DNA of 64,000 bases from Pectobacterium colocasium. GTDB taxonomy: Bacteria > Pseudomonadota > Gammaproteobacteria > Enterobacterales > Enterobacteriaceae. Every line of letters begins with the position of its first letter. The first letter of the stretch is position 1. The notes under the pieces are model-generated. The model ran no database searches, had not been told where the DNA came from, and saw nothing but the letters and a program-made list of their open reading frames with translations. The position numbers were made by a program, and so were the translations under genes. The stretch is from contig NZ_CP084032.1 in assembly GCF_020181655.1 (NCBI RefSeq), positions 1,798,001-1,862,000 of the forward strand, in the 5' to 3' direction. Positions 52,342-61,507 of this stretch are shown here, one piece after another.

Positions 52342-52374
52342 AACCACGCCCATATGGACATCATAGGCGTGGTT
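52342..52374. terminator. Convergent terminator
   Basis: AACCACGCC and GGCGTGGTT form a perfect nine-bp stem between two convergent genes. Confidence 0.65.
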
Positions 52375-52385
52375 TAAATTATTAT

Positions 52386-52928
52386 CTATTCAATAATAAC
52401 TAATTCACGCCGTATACTTCCATATTTTTCTATAAGGGAATGACGATTTAAATTCAAATTACATTTTGAACCTATTAAAATAGTAAAGTCCCAAATGTCA
52501 ATACCAGTATCCTCATTATCGTTATATTCCTGTAATGTCCATCCCGATACGCTTAGAGCGGGTTCACCGAGTCCTTGAACGGTTTTATATCTAAAACAAA
52601 TATCAGCATCTTGATCCGTATTAAGATCAATGCTATTAAATATAGGACCACATACAGATTGCCCGCCTAATTCAGGGGGTTGAGGATAACCTATTGCAAC
52701 ATCAAATATTTGGTTATCCATTTCTATCCATGAATGATCAAAGCATACTTTGTTAGATAATGAATAAACTTCACCAATTTTTAATTTTGGATTCATTCCT
52801 AATTCGGATAGTAATACAAACATAGCTGCAGAAGTTGAATGGCAGGCACCAGTGAATTCATTATCTACAACATAGTCCAGCATTGACTTATAAATATCTT
52901 CTAAGGAGACTTCATTTTTATTATTCAT
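52386..52928 (-). CDS. Transglutaminase-like (papain-fold) protein
   Basis: 180 residues. Cys29 (TGACHSTSAAM), His65 (FDHSWIE) and Asp76 (QIFDVAIG) are placed as in the Cys-His-Asp triad of transglutaminase-like enzymes: the Cys starts a helix and the His and Asp lie on adjacent strands. The C-terminal half is mixed. No signal peptide, so a cytoplasmic role. Could be an amidase, a protease-like effector or a peptide-modifying enzyme. No partner gene adjoins it. Confidence 0.55.
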   Translation of the reverse strand: MNNKNEVSLEDIYKSMLDYVVDNEFTGACHSTSAAMFVLLSELGMNPKLKIGEVYSLSNKVCFDHSWIEMDNQIFDVAIGYPQPPELGGQSVCGPIFNSIDLNTDQDADICFRYKTVQGLGEPALSVSGWTLQEYNDNEDTGIDIWDFTILIGSKCNLNLNRHSLIEKYGSIRRELVIIE

Positions 52929-53585
52929 AACGTGCGTCCTAATATGCCATGGGTGTTAATTGAGTTGATGATGCGTTTTTAGTATAATTTTAAGTGATTT
53001 TAAGATAAAGTATTTTTATGACCATCGTTAGGAATAAAACATAAATGTATTCTTTTAGTTAAAGTTTAATCTATGGAGATTACCCTTTGCCTCGATTTAT
53101 CTTACCCGCCAATAGTGGACACGCGACAAAGTGAGTAAATTCTGAACCAGTAGTAGCTCATATGACAAAACCCATCTGAACCAGTAAGAAACCCTGTAAG
53201 CAATACACACCAGAACTCCGCGATGAAGCCCTTAAACTGGCCGGGCGTAACCGCCGAAGCCCGTGAACTCAGCCTTTGCGAATCATGATCCTACCTACGA
53301 AATGTTGACACCGCCCTAAGCGAGTGTCTTGTTTCAAACTGTTCCGGGTTTCACCTATACTTTAGGTGGCCGATATTCGATTTTCAATCGTCTCAGATCT
53401 GCAAATTCTCAATTATAAAACATCGATACAAATCATACCATTAAACTTATAGATTGAAGCTTGTACTGCATGATTGCTGTGAAAATAAACAGTATTTGTG
53501 TGGCGCGTTTTTAGTTATACTATTCAATATGTTAAAAAATTAACGAATGAAATTATTTCTATGCAATAAATAACATGGACAAATA
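52929..53585. other. Intergenic region with IS3-family remnant
   Basis: Holds the transposase fragment at 53162-53300; the rest shows nothing recognisable. Confidence 0.5.
53162..53300 (+). pseudogene. Fragment of an IS3-family OrfA
   Basis: Conceptual translation across frameshifts gives MTKP, then KKPCKQYTPELRDEALKLAG and, in another frame, EARELSLCES, the start of an IS3-family OrfA. It has internal stops and no OrfB or ends. Confidence 0.65.
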
Positions 53586-54389
53586 ATGGGACCATTCAAA
53601 GCGCATGAAGTGATTGAAGAAAGAATGAGAGATCAAGCTTTATGTAGTTACTTGGTAGGTTTTGATATTAATGACACAGGTGTATCCTACTATAGGATGG
53701 ATCCTTTGGTCATGAAGGTTTTATCGGCCCTGCATGAGTTCGCTTATGGGTTTCACGAAGGAGAGCAGACAGATAACACGCAAACATTATCTAAAATAAT
53801 AGATGCCGCTCGTTCAATCTATAAAATTGATGAATACCAGAAGGTTAAAGATATTTATCTGAATTCCGGTGAATTGACTGACGATGTTGCTAATAAATAC
53901 CTTAAGCGAGGTGAATTTGGTGAACTTATTCTTCATCTGATTTTGAGAGATTTTCATAATACAATCCCACTTCTTTCAAAAATTTATTTCAAAGACTCTA
54001 TCGGGCATACCGTTCACGGTTTTGATGCCGTGCATATAGATCCTGTCAATAAAACCCTCTGGCTAGGTGAATCTAAGTTATATATTGATCCAAAGAAAGG
54101 TATTGGTGATTTAATCAATGATGTTGAAGAGCATTTCAAAGCTGATTATTTAAATTCTGAATTTAATTTGATAGCGAAAAAAATACGTCATGTACAAAAC
54201 TCTCCAGAATTAGAATATTGGTTGGATGTTTTATCGGCAGGAGGGAAACTATCAGATAAGCTTACAAAAATTAACATTCCGCTGCTATGTACCTATAGCT
54301 GTGATTCATTTTTAAAATATGATGACGAAAAATCACCGGATTTTTCTGATTATTATAAAAATAAAATACTTGGTGGTGCCTCTAATTAG
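53586..54389 (+). pseudogene. hamA: HamA-like DUF1837 nuclease, C-terminus cut by IS1
   Basis: 267 residues as it stands, the last five from IS DNA. RGEFGELILHLIL (108-120) and the nuclease core D147 (GFDAVHI), E162-x-K164 (GESKLY) match the DUF1837 HamA effector of Hachiman defence. The IS1 insertion at 54372 removes the native end. The missing part is still present at 55136-55293 and restores about 52 residues ending QQIGG, three bases before the helicase ATG. So the original protein was about 312 residues. Whether the shortened form is active is unknown. Confidence 0.75.
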
Positions 54390-54426
54390 TTGAATTGATA
54401 TATAATGACTGCTTTGAGGTTTGCTC

Positions 54427-54699
54427 ATGGCCAGCGTTAATGTTCATTGTCCTCGCTGTCAGTCTGTTCAGGTTTACCGTCATGGACAGAACCCTAAAGG
54501 TCGTGACCGGTTTCGCTGTCGTGACTGTCACCGCGTGTTTCTGCTCACCTATACCTATGAAGCGCGTAAGCCCGGTGTCAAAGAACAAATTACCGAAATG
54601 GCATTCAACGGCGCCGGCGTTCGTGATACAGCCAGAACACTGAAAATCGGTATTAACACCGTCATTCGCACGTTAAAAAACTCGCGCCGAAGCGAATAA
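54427..54699 (+). CDS. insA: IS1 InsA
   Basis: 90 residues with the zinc finger CPRCQS...CRDC and the helix-turn-helix GVRDTARTLKIGINTVIRTL (about 61-80). InsA represses the IS promoter. Translation shifts -1 on AAAAAAC near 54675-54681 to make the transposase. Confidence 0.85.
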   Translation: MASVNVHCPRCQSVQVYRHGQNPKGRDRFRCRDCHRVFLLTYTYEARKPGVKEQITEMAFNGAGVRDTARTLKIGINTVIRTLKNSRRSE

Positions 54700-55121
54700 C
54701 TTCCTCTCCGGTCGCTCATGCCGATGTAGCACTTATCTGTGAGCTTGATGACCAATGGAGCTTTGTCGGCAATAAAGCCCGGCAGCATTGGCTCTGGTAT
54801 GCATACAACACCAAAACAGGTGGCGTTCTGGCTTACACGTTTGGACCGCGCACGGATAACACCTGCCGTGAACTTCTGGCTCTGCTGACGCCGTTTAACA
54901 TCGGTATGATAACCAGCGATGACTGGGGCAGTTATGCCAGAGAACTCCCGAAAGATAAGCATCTGACAGGAAAAATCTTCACTCAGCGTATTGAGCGTAA
55001 CAACCTGACACTGAGGACACGTATTAAACGTCTGGCCCGTAAAACAATCTGCTTCTCGCGTTCGATAGAATTGCATGAAAAAGTCATCGGGGCATTCATT
55101 GAAAAACACATGTTCTACTAA
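54676..55121 (+). CDS. insB: IS1 InsB part of the InsAB' transposase
   Basis: Read in the -1 frame after the shift site. ELDDQWSFVGNK, TSDDWGSYARELP and ERNNLTLRTRIKRLARKT carry the DDE residues. Produced only as the InsAB' fusion. Confidence 0.8.
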
Positions 55122-55135
55122 TTGGACGCATTACC

Positions 55136-55293
55136 AAATACTTATGCTAAAAAAACATTTTGATGAAAATTACAAACACCCTTTAAAAAATCATTTAAAT
55201 ATTATTCTTATGCTTTTTCCCGTGAGTAATAAAATAGAGTTAGTAAAAAAACTTCATCAAAAACTATCATTGATTCAACAAATTGGTGGTTGA
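55136..55293 (+). pseudogene. Detached 3' end of hamA
   Basis: Starting with the second copy of the AAATACTT repeat, the native frame continues LKKHFDENYKHPLKNHL and ends at the TGA at 55291-55293. Direct continuation of the sequence left of the IS. Confidence 0.75.
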
Positions 55294-55296
55294 TAT

Positions 55297-57477
55297 ATGA
55301 ATGAGAATATTGGGAGTGGAAGTGACACCCTGTTCGAATATACTTTTAGTGAGTATCAAAAATGTGCTAGATTACTAATATCAGATGAGAATCAGGGGAG
55401 AGATGAATTAATAAAAATTTTAGATAAGAAGAATGATTATTCGCGAATATTAGATGGTGTTTTAGCAGATCTAATCGAGTCTGCAGGTTTTTATCCTTAT
55501 ATCATAAAAAATGATTTACCACTATCCTCATCATCGCAAAAAATAAGGTTTGAAAATAACAGGTCAATAAATATCAAAGATAAAGTATTTCATGATGAAC
55601 AAAAATATTTACTGGATCTAATCAATTCAGAAAAAAACGTTATTGCAAGTGCTCCTACAAGTTTTGGGAAAAGTCTCTTAATAGAGGAAATAGTAGCATC
55701 CAAAAAATACAAAAACATCATTATTATTCAGCCAACTCTAGCTTTACTCGATGAGACGAGAAAAAAGATTTCAAAATATTCCAATGACTATAAATTAATC
55801 GTAAGAACAAGTCAGGAGTTTTGTTCAGAAGGAAAGGGCAATATTTTTCTGCTAACATCTGAGCGAGTGAATGAGTATAAAGACCTTCCTAAAGTAGATT
55901 ATCTAATTATTGATGAGTTTTATAAACTTAGCTCTAAGAGGGATGATGAAAGACATCAGTCTTTAAATAATGCATTTATAAAAATATTTAAAAACAGCAC
56001 GCCAAAATTTTATTTTTTGGGGCCAAATATTGATGGAATAACTCCGGGGTTTGCTGATAAATATAATGCTGTCTTTTATCAAAGCCAATATAGTCTAGTT
56101 AGATGTAATGATTTTAATATATATAAAGATTATGTTGATTTATTTGGCTCTCGTGGAAATAAGGCAAGGTTTAAAGAAGGTGTTTTATTTAAATTGATTT
56201 CTGGACGTTGCGATGAACAAACAATTGTTTATTGTGCCTCTCCGAGTAAAGCTAGAAGACTCTCAAGGGAGTTTGCTGATTTTATTCAAAAAAATAAATC
56301 TAGAGAGCTAACTCATAATCCTCCGCTGATAGAATGGATCGAGAAAAATATCTCTAAGAGGTGGTCATTAATTGATTCAATAAAACATGGCGTGGCATTT
56401 CATGATGGAGCACTACCTAGACATATTACTTCATCTATAATAGATTATTTTAATGAAGGCTTGATAAAGGTGCTTTTTTGTACTTCAACAATAATTGAGG
56501 GAGTAAATACTAGCGCTAAAAACATTGTCTATTTTGATGAAAAAAAAGGGAAGGATTTGAGTATCGACTACTTTGATTATTCAAATATCAAAGGTAGGGC
56601 TGGAAGATTGATGGAGCACTATTCAGGAAATATATTTAATTTTAATCCTCCTCCAGAAAAAGAGGTGATATACATTGATATACCATTTTTCGAACAAAAT
56701 CCGATTAATGAGGAAATTTTAATCAACCTTGATGATGCTGATATAAAAAATAAAAATACAATCGAATATAATTTCATATCATCATTATCCTTCGATGAAA
56801 GTGTTTTATTTAAAAATAATTCTATAAACATCCGTGGACAAAAAAAACTTCTTGATTATTTAAAGACCAACATACGGGATAATTATGCACTAGTTGCATG
56901 GTCCTCAACACCAAAATATGAACAGTTAAAATTTTGTATACATTTGTGTTGGGAGTATTTATTAAAAGATAATGAGAAAAGTAATCAAATGTCCGCCGAA
57001 AGATTAACTAAGGTTACTTTTGATTATGGCTTTTCCAAAAATATATTAGAGTTAGTAAAAAATACATATAACTATAATTTAAGCAAGTCAGGAAAGATGA
57101 ATGATGAAAAAACAATAAAAATAATAGATGAATCGATAAAAGATTCTTTTTATATATTACGTCATTGGTTTCAATATAAACTTCCAAAGTTGTTATCTGT
57201 ATTAAATGAATTACAAACATATGTCTGCAAGCTTTTGGGTTTAGTACCCGGAAACTATCTGTATTATTCATCCATAATAGAGAATGATTTCATACCAGAA
57301 CATTTAAATATCCTTATAGAATATGGGGTTCCTAAGTCGGCAATACAAAAAATTGCGAAATTTATACCTGATCACCTAGCTGATGATGAAGTTGTTCGGT
57401 TGATATCAAATAAAAAATTGTATGATTATAATGAATTAATAGATTATGAAAAAAACATCATTAAGAAAATGTTTTAA
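55297..57477 (+). CDS. hamB: HamB-like superfamily 2 helicase (Hachiman)
   Basis: 726 residues. Helicase motifs in order: Walker A APTSFGKS (119-126), motif Ia QPTLALLDE, motif II IIDEFYK (DEFY in place of DEAD, 206-209), motif V VLFCTSTIIEGVN and motif VI IKGRAGR. The C-terminal 250 residues are helical and unassigned. In Hachiman, HamB senses damaged or foreign DNA and unleashes HamA. The gene is intact with GGTGG before the ATG, but its natural partner is interrupted. Confidence 0.8.
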   Translation: MNENIGSGSDTLFEYTFSEYQKCARLLISDENQGRDELIKILDKKNDYSRILDGVLADLIESAGFYPYIIKNDLPLSSSSQKIRFENNRSINIKDKVFHDEQKYLLDLINSEKNVIASAPTSFGKSLLIEEIVASKKYKNIIIIQPTLALLDETRKKISKYSNDYKLIVRTSQEFCSEGKGNIFLLTSERVNEYKDLPKVDYLIIDEFYKLSSKRDDERHQSLNNAFIKIFKNSTPKFYFLGPNIDGITPGFADKYNAVFYQSQYSLVRCNDFNIYKDYVDLFGSRGNKARFKEGVLFKLISGRCDEQTIVYCASPSKARRLSREFADFIQKNKSRELTHNPPLIEWIEKNISKRWSLIDSIKHGVAFHDGALPRHITSSIIDYFNEGLIKVLFCTSTIIEGVNTSAKNIVYFDEKKGKDLSIDYFDYSNIKGRAGRLMEHYSGNIFNFNPPPEKEVIYIDIPFFEQNPINEEILINLDDADIKNKNTIEYNFISSLSFDESVLFKNNSINIRGQKKLLDYLKTNIRDNYALVAWSSTPKYEQLKFCIHLCWEYLLKDNEKSNQMSAERLTKVTFDYGFSKNILELVKNTYNYNLSKSGKMNDEKTIKIIDESIKDSFYILRHWFQYKLPKLLSVLNELQTYVCKLLGLVPGNYLYYSSIIENDFIPEHLNILIEYGVPKSAIQKIAKFIPDHLADDEVVRLISNKKLYDYNELIDYEKNIIKKMF

Positions 57478-57577
57478 TATACAGATGTTCTTAAATAGCT
57501 GCGACGAATACCGCTATACCTAACGTTTACCAATGGGCGGCATGTTGCGTATGGGCAATACATGGACTGTTTACTCA

Positions 57578-58981
57578 TCACTCTCTACTTCGATAACCGG
57601 GAGGTCTCAATTTAGGCACTGTGTTTTTCCTGTCTGTAGCAAGTGTTGGTATATAGTCAAGATCGCTATCAGGCTGTGCTGGTTTAACCGGACGGCTTGG
57701 AAAACGCCTAATTTCATCAGATGTTGGTTTGTAGTCATCCTTGTTAAATCTTGCACGTCTTTCATGCTCAGAGCGTGAAACATAAATGCCCAGAACCTCA
57801 TCAAAGACATAGTTTTCAGCTATACGCTTATCATGTTCAGCATCGACTGAAACAGGGGCTGGCTTCTTCTTGGCCCAGACGAATTTCTCTCTTATATAAT
57901 CTACTACCAACAGCGTGAAACGCTTAAACACACCGCTCTGACGAGGTTCAACTTTCTTCCTCTTAACTTTAACAGGAGCGCGTTTAAGTGCTCTTGCTGT
58001 TGAAGAGGATGGGGTTTTCAGTGTAGTGCATGTATGAGGCGCAGGAGCAACCAGAACAGGTTTCTGCGAGCCTGTAGATGAAGCTCTGCCTGTGTTATCC
58101 GGGATAACAATTTCTTCCGGTTCAGCCAGTGCATGAACCCTAAAGCTGGCAACATCAACAACGATGTCCAATGGAAGATCTTTAAAGGTAAAGTATGCTT
58201 CGCCTGCTTCTTTTTTCAGCTTATCACGTATGGCTTGCTCTGCAGCACGTTGTTCCTGAGCTGCAACAGTTCCCCAACGGTCACGAGGAATATGAAGTAT
58301 TGGATCGCGGTTCGTTTCAATAGCTTTAGCCAGCCAGATTGCTTTCTCTTCATTGGTAGCGGCAGCGATAGCCTGTTCAAGGGCTTCTTCATACTGAACC
58401 CTGATAGAACGGTGATCAACGCGTTCATCCTGACCATACAGCTCAAGGAACCCATTACAGATGTTCTGCCAGCCTTTACGCCAGCTATCGAGAGTCTCAG
58501 GTTTGTCCCACTCACGGACTTTTTTACCAAAGCCGGTAGAAAGAATTTCACGGGTTGTTCCCATTATATGGATATGCGGGTTATGACCAGTGATATCGTG
58601 GATAACAACATCGGCGATGATGCCTTGCTTGGTAAAGTGCTCAAGAACAAAAGCTGCAGTGAGTTCAATGTTCTGTTCTGGTGTTAGCTCTGCGGGGAGG
58701 GCAATTTTAAATTCTTTGGCAAGACGGGCATCTTTTCTCTTCTCTGAGGCTTCAACAGCATTCCAGAGTGTTTCACTGTCAACAATCAGGTCAGGTGGAG
58801 TATTTTCAGGTGCAAAAATCTGCGCAAAGGCAAGGTCCTTTTTATGTGCTGTTTTGCGACCACACACTTCACCTGTTCTGTTATCGAAGAAAATTTTACG
58901 GTGACGATATGCAGCAGAGTTAACCGAAGAGTGACCTTCGCCTCTGCTGATGTTCTCCATTTTAAAACTGTATATCGCCAT
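57578..58981 (-). CDS. MobA/MobL-type relaxase (MOBQ)
   Basis: 467 residues from the ATG at 58981 (GAGG upstream). N-terminus MAIYSFKMENISRGEGHSS followed by AAYRHR is the MOBQ signature. GHNPHIHIMGTTRE carries the HxH metal ligands (about 140-145), and the Tyr nucleophile is expected early (Tyr4 or Tyr27). No primase domain; a basic, low-complexity C-terminus. Candidate oriT lies 50-170 bases upstream of the start, and the TraD-like gene is on the far side. Confidence 0.85.
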   Translation of the reverse strand: MAIYSFKMENISRGEGHSSVNSAAYRHRKIFFDNRTGEVCGRKTAHKKDLAFAQIFAPENTPPDLIVDSETLWNAVEASEKRKDARLAKEFKIALPAELTPEQNIELTAAFVLEHFTKQGIIADVVIHDITGHNPHIHIMGTTREILSTGFGKKVREWDKPETLDSWRKGWQNICNGFLELYGQDERVDHRSIRVQYEEALEQAIAAATNEEKAIWLAKAIETNRDPILHIPRDRWGTVAAQEQRAAEQAIRDKLKKEAGEAYFTFKDLPLDIVVDVASFRVHALAEPEEIVIPDNTGRASSTGSQKPVLVAPAPHTCTTLKTPSSSTARALKRAPVKVKRKKVEPRQSGVFKRFTLLVVDYIREKFVWAKKKPAPVSVDAEHDKRIAENYVFDEVLGIYVSRSEHERRARFNKDDYKPTSDEIRRFPSRPVKPAQPDSDLDYIPTLATDRKNTVPKLRPPGYRSRE

Positions 58982-59002
58982 CCAAATATTCCTCAATGCC
59001 AA

Positions 59003-59710
59003 ATGCTGCTTTTCGTTTTACGTAAGGTAAACGCCGAGATTGACGTTGACCCTGATTTTGTTTCCGAAGGAAACGGTTTTAGCCTGCGGCGGCAACCGTC
59101 GGTAGACCCCACGGCATTAGAGCGAAGCGATAATGCGTAAGTGGGCATTGCTTTATTTTTTATCGCCATAAATGGCTCAAAAATAACGGCAATGTATAAG
59201 GCTTGCCTTTATTAATTAATACTAAATATATGAATGTCTGTAAAACAAACCGCCGAATTAAGCGGCGCTATATGGATGAAAGGACGAAGTATTCCGCGAT
59301 ATTACACGGATTGGGCTTTGATAGCGTCCGAAGGACAGGAAGAGTATTAATTTATCCCGCCGTAAGGCGGGGGAACACTAAAAAATAAATAAAACAGTTA
59401 GATTTAGTGAAGAATTCTCCGTTATAGAATTAACAGGTGAAGATCAAAAAATAAGGTGGGAAACGGAAAGGTGAAATGAAAATAACATATAAGCAAAAAT
59501 AAGTAACGCGGAGAGTATTAGATATTTTAAGTTAGTAATTGCTATCACTTGTGTTGCACAAATTACAAAGCGCGCGATTTAGGTTCTTGTTGACTGGAAA
59601 TCGTGAGGATATGACCTAAACTCAGTGTGCATCATTTATTAAAGCAATTTAATGCAATGAAAATGATGATCAGTTTATTAATTACATACAGCAATTATAA
59701 TGAGGCTAAA
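59003..59710. other. Region with candidate oriT and no convincing gene
   Basis: Holds the inverted repeat and nic-like site (next entry) and two GC-rich stems near 59250-59275 and 59358-59372. The open frame at 59203-59388 has no clear ribosome site. Confidence 0.5.
59060..59150 (-). other. Candidate oriT of the MOBQ module
   Basis: ACGGTT (59073-59078) and AACCGT (59094-59099) form an inverted repeat, followed by GCGTAAGTGGGC at 59135-59146, close to the TAAGTGCGCCC nic region of RSF1010-type oriT. Upstream of the relaxase start, as expected. Confidence 0.5.
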
Positions 59711-59995
59711 ATGTCCGAACATCAAGTATTATGTATCAATAAAAGCAATCGCCAGAGTGCTCATGAAAGGATAACTCATATTGGCGGTAAGAATGCTGAT
59801 GGCACCAGATGGAAGCTCACACAGCAAGAGGCTATAAGCGGAATAGAATCTGGGAAATGGAGATTTTATGTTAATGCAGGAGGACATTCAGTGTGGGTGA
59901 TTGTTGCTGTTAGCGCTTCTGGTAACAAATACTTAAAAACACAAAATGATGGCGAACAGCCTAATAACCTTTTGAGTCTTCCTGAGTGCGCATAA
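59711..59995 (+). CDS. DUF3892 protein
   Basis: 94 residues from the ATG at 59711 (GAGG upstream). [22 protein letters not shown] and the later [16 protein letters not shown] strands are typical of DUF3892, a small single-domain family with no proven role, often plasmid- or phage-borne. Followed by a strong terminator. Confidence 0.75.
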   Translation: MSEHQVLCINKSNRQSAHERITHIGGKNADGTRWKLTQQEAISGIESGKWRFYVNAGGHSVWVIVAVSASGNKYLKTQNDGEQPNNLLSLPECA

Positions 59996-60001
59996 GTGTT
60001 A

Positions 60002-60027
60002 AAGAAAGGGCCTATTGGCCCTTTCTT
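60002..60027. terminator. Terminator after the DUF3892 gene
   Basis: A perfect 11-bp stem (AAGAAAGGGCC and complement) with a TATT loop; the A/T ends make it work in either direction. Confidence 0.8.
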
Positions 60028-60196
60028 ACTATTTACTGCGCTTACCATGATTACTTCGGAATGTAGTTAGTTATAGAGATAATTTTAAAGTCCATTAAAA
60101 GACTTGAAGATATATAATAAAATAATTCTTGTATACTATTGATTAATTTATTAATTATGCTAATTGGTGTTAAGGAAATAAAGACAAGGAGGTTTT

Positions 60197-60448
60197 ATGT
60201 ATAAAAATAACGATGAAGCCATCGATCTTGAAGCAAAACGATTACTTGATAATGGAATCTATACCGATCTGGAAAAAGCGTATAGAGAAGCAGAAAAGAT
60301 AATCACAGAAGTAAGAGTTGAATTTAAAAAGAAACAGGAAAAGAAACAGTTCCGTTCCCGGATTAAATCAATCAAACGAGCACTTTCAGATGATGAGTTC
60401 AGAAGTAATATTCCTTACAATCATAGGCATCAGTGGAGAAAAGAATGA
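60197..60448 (+). CDS. Small basic protein upstream of TraD-like gene
   Basis: 83 residues, strongly charged and helical (LEKAYREAEKIITEVRVEF), with a basic C-terminus. Very good ribosome site AAGGAGG. Its stop overlaps the next ATG as ATGA. Probably part of the mobilisation module. Confidence 0.55.
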   Translation: MYKNNDEAIDLEAKRLLDNGIYTDLEKAYREAEKIITEVRVEFKKKQEKKQFRSRIKSIKRALSDDEFRSNIPYNHRHQWRKE

Positions 60449-60798
60449 ATGATAATGAAATAAAAAACACCTATCTGACTGGCAATGTTTTTCAGAATGA
60501 TAGAAACAGACCTGAAATTAAGAAAACACTTGAGCAGAAAATTGCTGGAGCGCAAAATAAATTAAATTACCTTAAAGCAAAAGAAAAAAGAGACAGCAAA
60601 AAAGAAAATACGCGACAAAAAATAATTCTTGGTGCAGAGGTTGCCAAGGTTTTAAACTGTGATATAAGTGAGGTAGATAAGCAATTACTCTTTGGTTTGT
60701 TGTTAGAAGTTCCATCGTTACATACACACGATATCGAACGGTATAAAGTTAATGGACAAATCTACATTGAAAGAGTTCTCAAGAAATTCAGACCATAA
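60445..60798 (+). CDS. TraD-like mobilisation protein
   Basis: 117 residues from the ATG at 60445. EQKIAGAQNKLNYLKAKEKRDSKKENTRQKIILGAEVAKVL (residues about 24-64, abridged here) is the coiled region plus the TR.KI.LG core of the TraD/MobD-like family that accompanies MOBQ relaxases. It probably helps the relaxosome. Divergent from the relaxase. Confidence 0.6.
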   Translation: MNDNEIKNTYLTGNVFQNDRNRPEIKKTLEQKIAGAQNKLNYLKAKEKRDSKKENTRQKIILGAEVAKVLNCDISEVDKQLLFGLLLEVPSLHTHDIERYKVNGQIYIERVLKKFRP

Positions 60799-60926
60799 AA
60801 TCATTTCACGTCCGAACAGCTCTTCGGCTTAAAACTTGTTTTAGGCTGGGGAGCTGTTGAGCAAGCCCCAGAGGGCGCGGTAGCCAATTTTTACCACCAT
60901 CCTTGGCAGCAAATTAAAACTCTTAA

Positions 60927-61325
60927 TCAAATGGCAAAATCTTCCAGAACCTTACCGCTTTCCAGTGCAGCTGCAATCACTTTTGGTGTTCGACCCTGAC
61001 CTGTCCACGTTTTCTCATCGCCGTTTTCGTCGATGTATTTGTACTTTGCAGGACGAGGAGCGCGTAAAGCAGCAGGACGTGATGATTTAACATTACCCAG
61101 CAGCTCAGACGGGTCAATGCCATCTTCAAGCAGTTGCGCACGCAGGGCTTCGATTTTGCCCTGACGTTCAGCATTTTGTTGCTTTGCGATTGTTTCCTCT
61201 TGGCGTCTGTCTTCGACAATAGAAGTTAATTTCTCCAGCATCTCTTCAAGTGTAGCCAGATCTGTTTCTCGTGCCTGAGCGCGAAGGGTACGGATGTTAT
61301 TAAGTGTTTTAATAGCGTCTGTCAT
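60927..61325 (-). CDS. H-NS-like nucleoid protein
   Basis: 132 residues. N-terminal oligomerisation helices (TLNNIRTLRAQARETDLATLE region), a coiled coil to about 65, a linker with KSSRPAALRAPRPAKY, then KYIDENGDEKTWTGQGRTPKVI, the H-NS DNA-binding loop. Plasmid- and island-encoded H-NS paralogues silence AT-rich foreign DNA and limit fitness cost. Pairs conceptually with the truncated H-NST at 43334. Confidence 0.85.
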   Translation of the reverse strand: MTDAIKTLNNIRTLRAQARETDLATLEEMLEKLTSIVEDRRQEETIAKQQNAERQGKIEALRAQLLEDGIDPSELLGNVKSSRPAALRAPRPAKYKYIDENGDEKTWTGQGRTPKVIAAALESGKVLEDFAI

Positions 61326-61507
61326 TCTCTTTTATCCTGAATGTATAAAATCATTGTAATGATACCACAAACCGGATAGAGAGAGATAAAATCGGCTCAT
61401 TTGAAATTTTGTTATTAATCTTTTCATTGATTATATATTCATCGGTCTTGACCTCTTGTTTATTTTTGATAATTAATTAATACGTGAAATAAAAAAGGAC
61501 GATGAAA

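Larger units (their letters stand above)
54372..55135 (+). mobile_element. IS1-family insertion sequence
   Basis: 764 bp with ends GGTGGTGCCTCTAATT and the inverted match AATTGGACGCATTACC. The 8-bp direct repeat AAATACTT lies at 54364-54371 and 55136-55143. InsA and InsB frames are intact, with an A6C shift site. It sits in the 3' part of hamA. Confidence 0.9.

Noticed and set aside
59203..59388. Open frame of 61 codons after the MOBQ oriT candidate
   Set aside because: GC-rich stems inside it and no clear ribosome site; possible but unsupported.
60927..61325. H-NS-like gene as the chromosomal hns
   Set aside because: Context is a mobilisation module and the linker differs; more likely an island paralogue.
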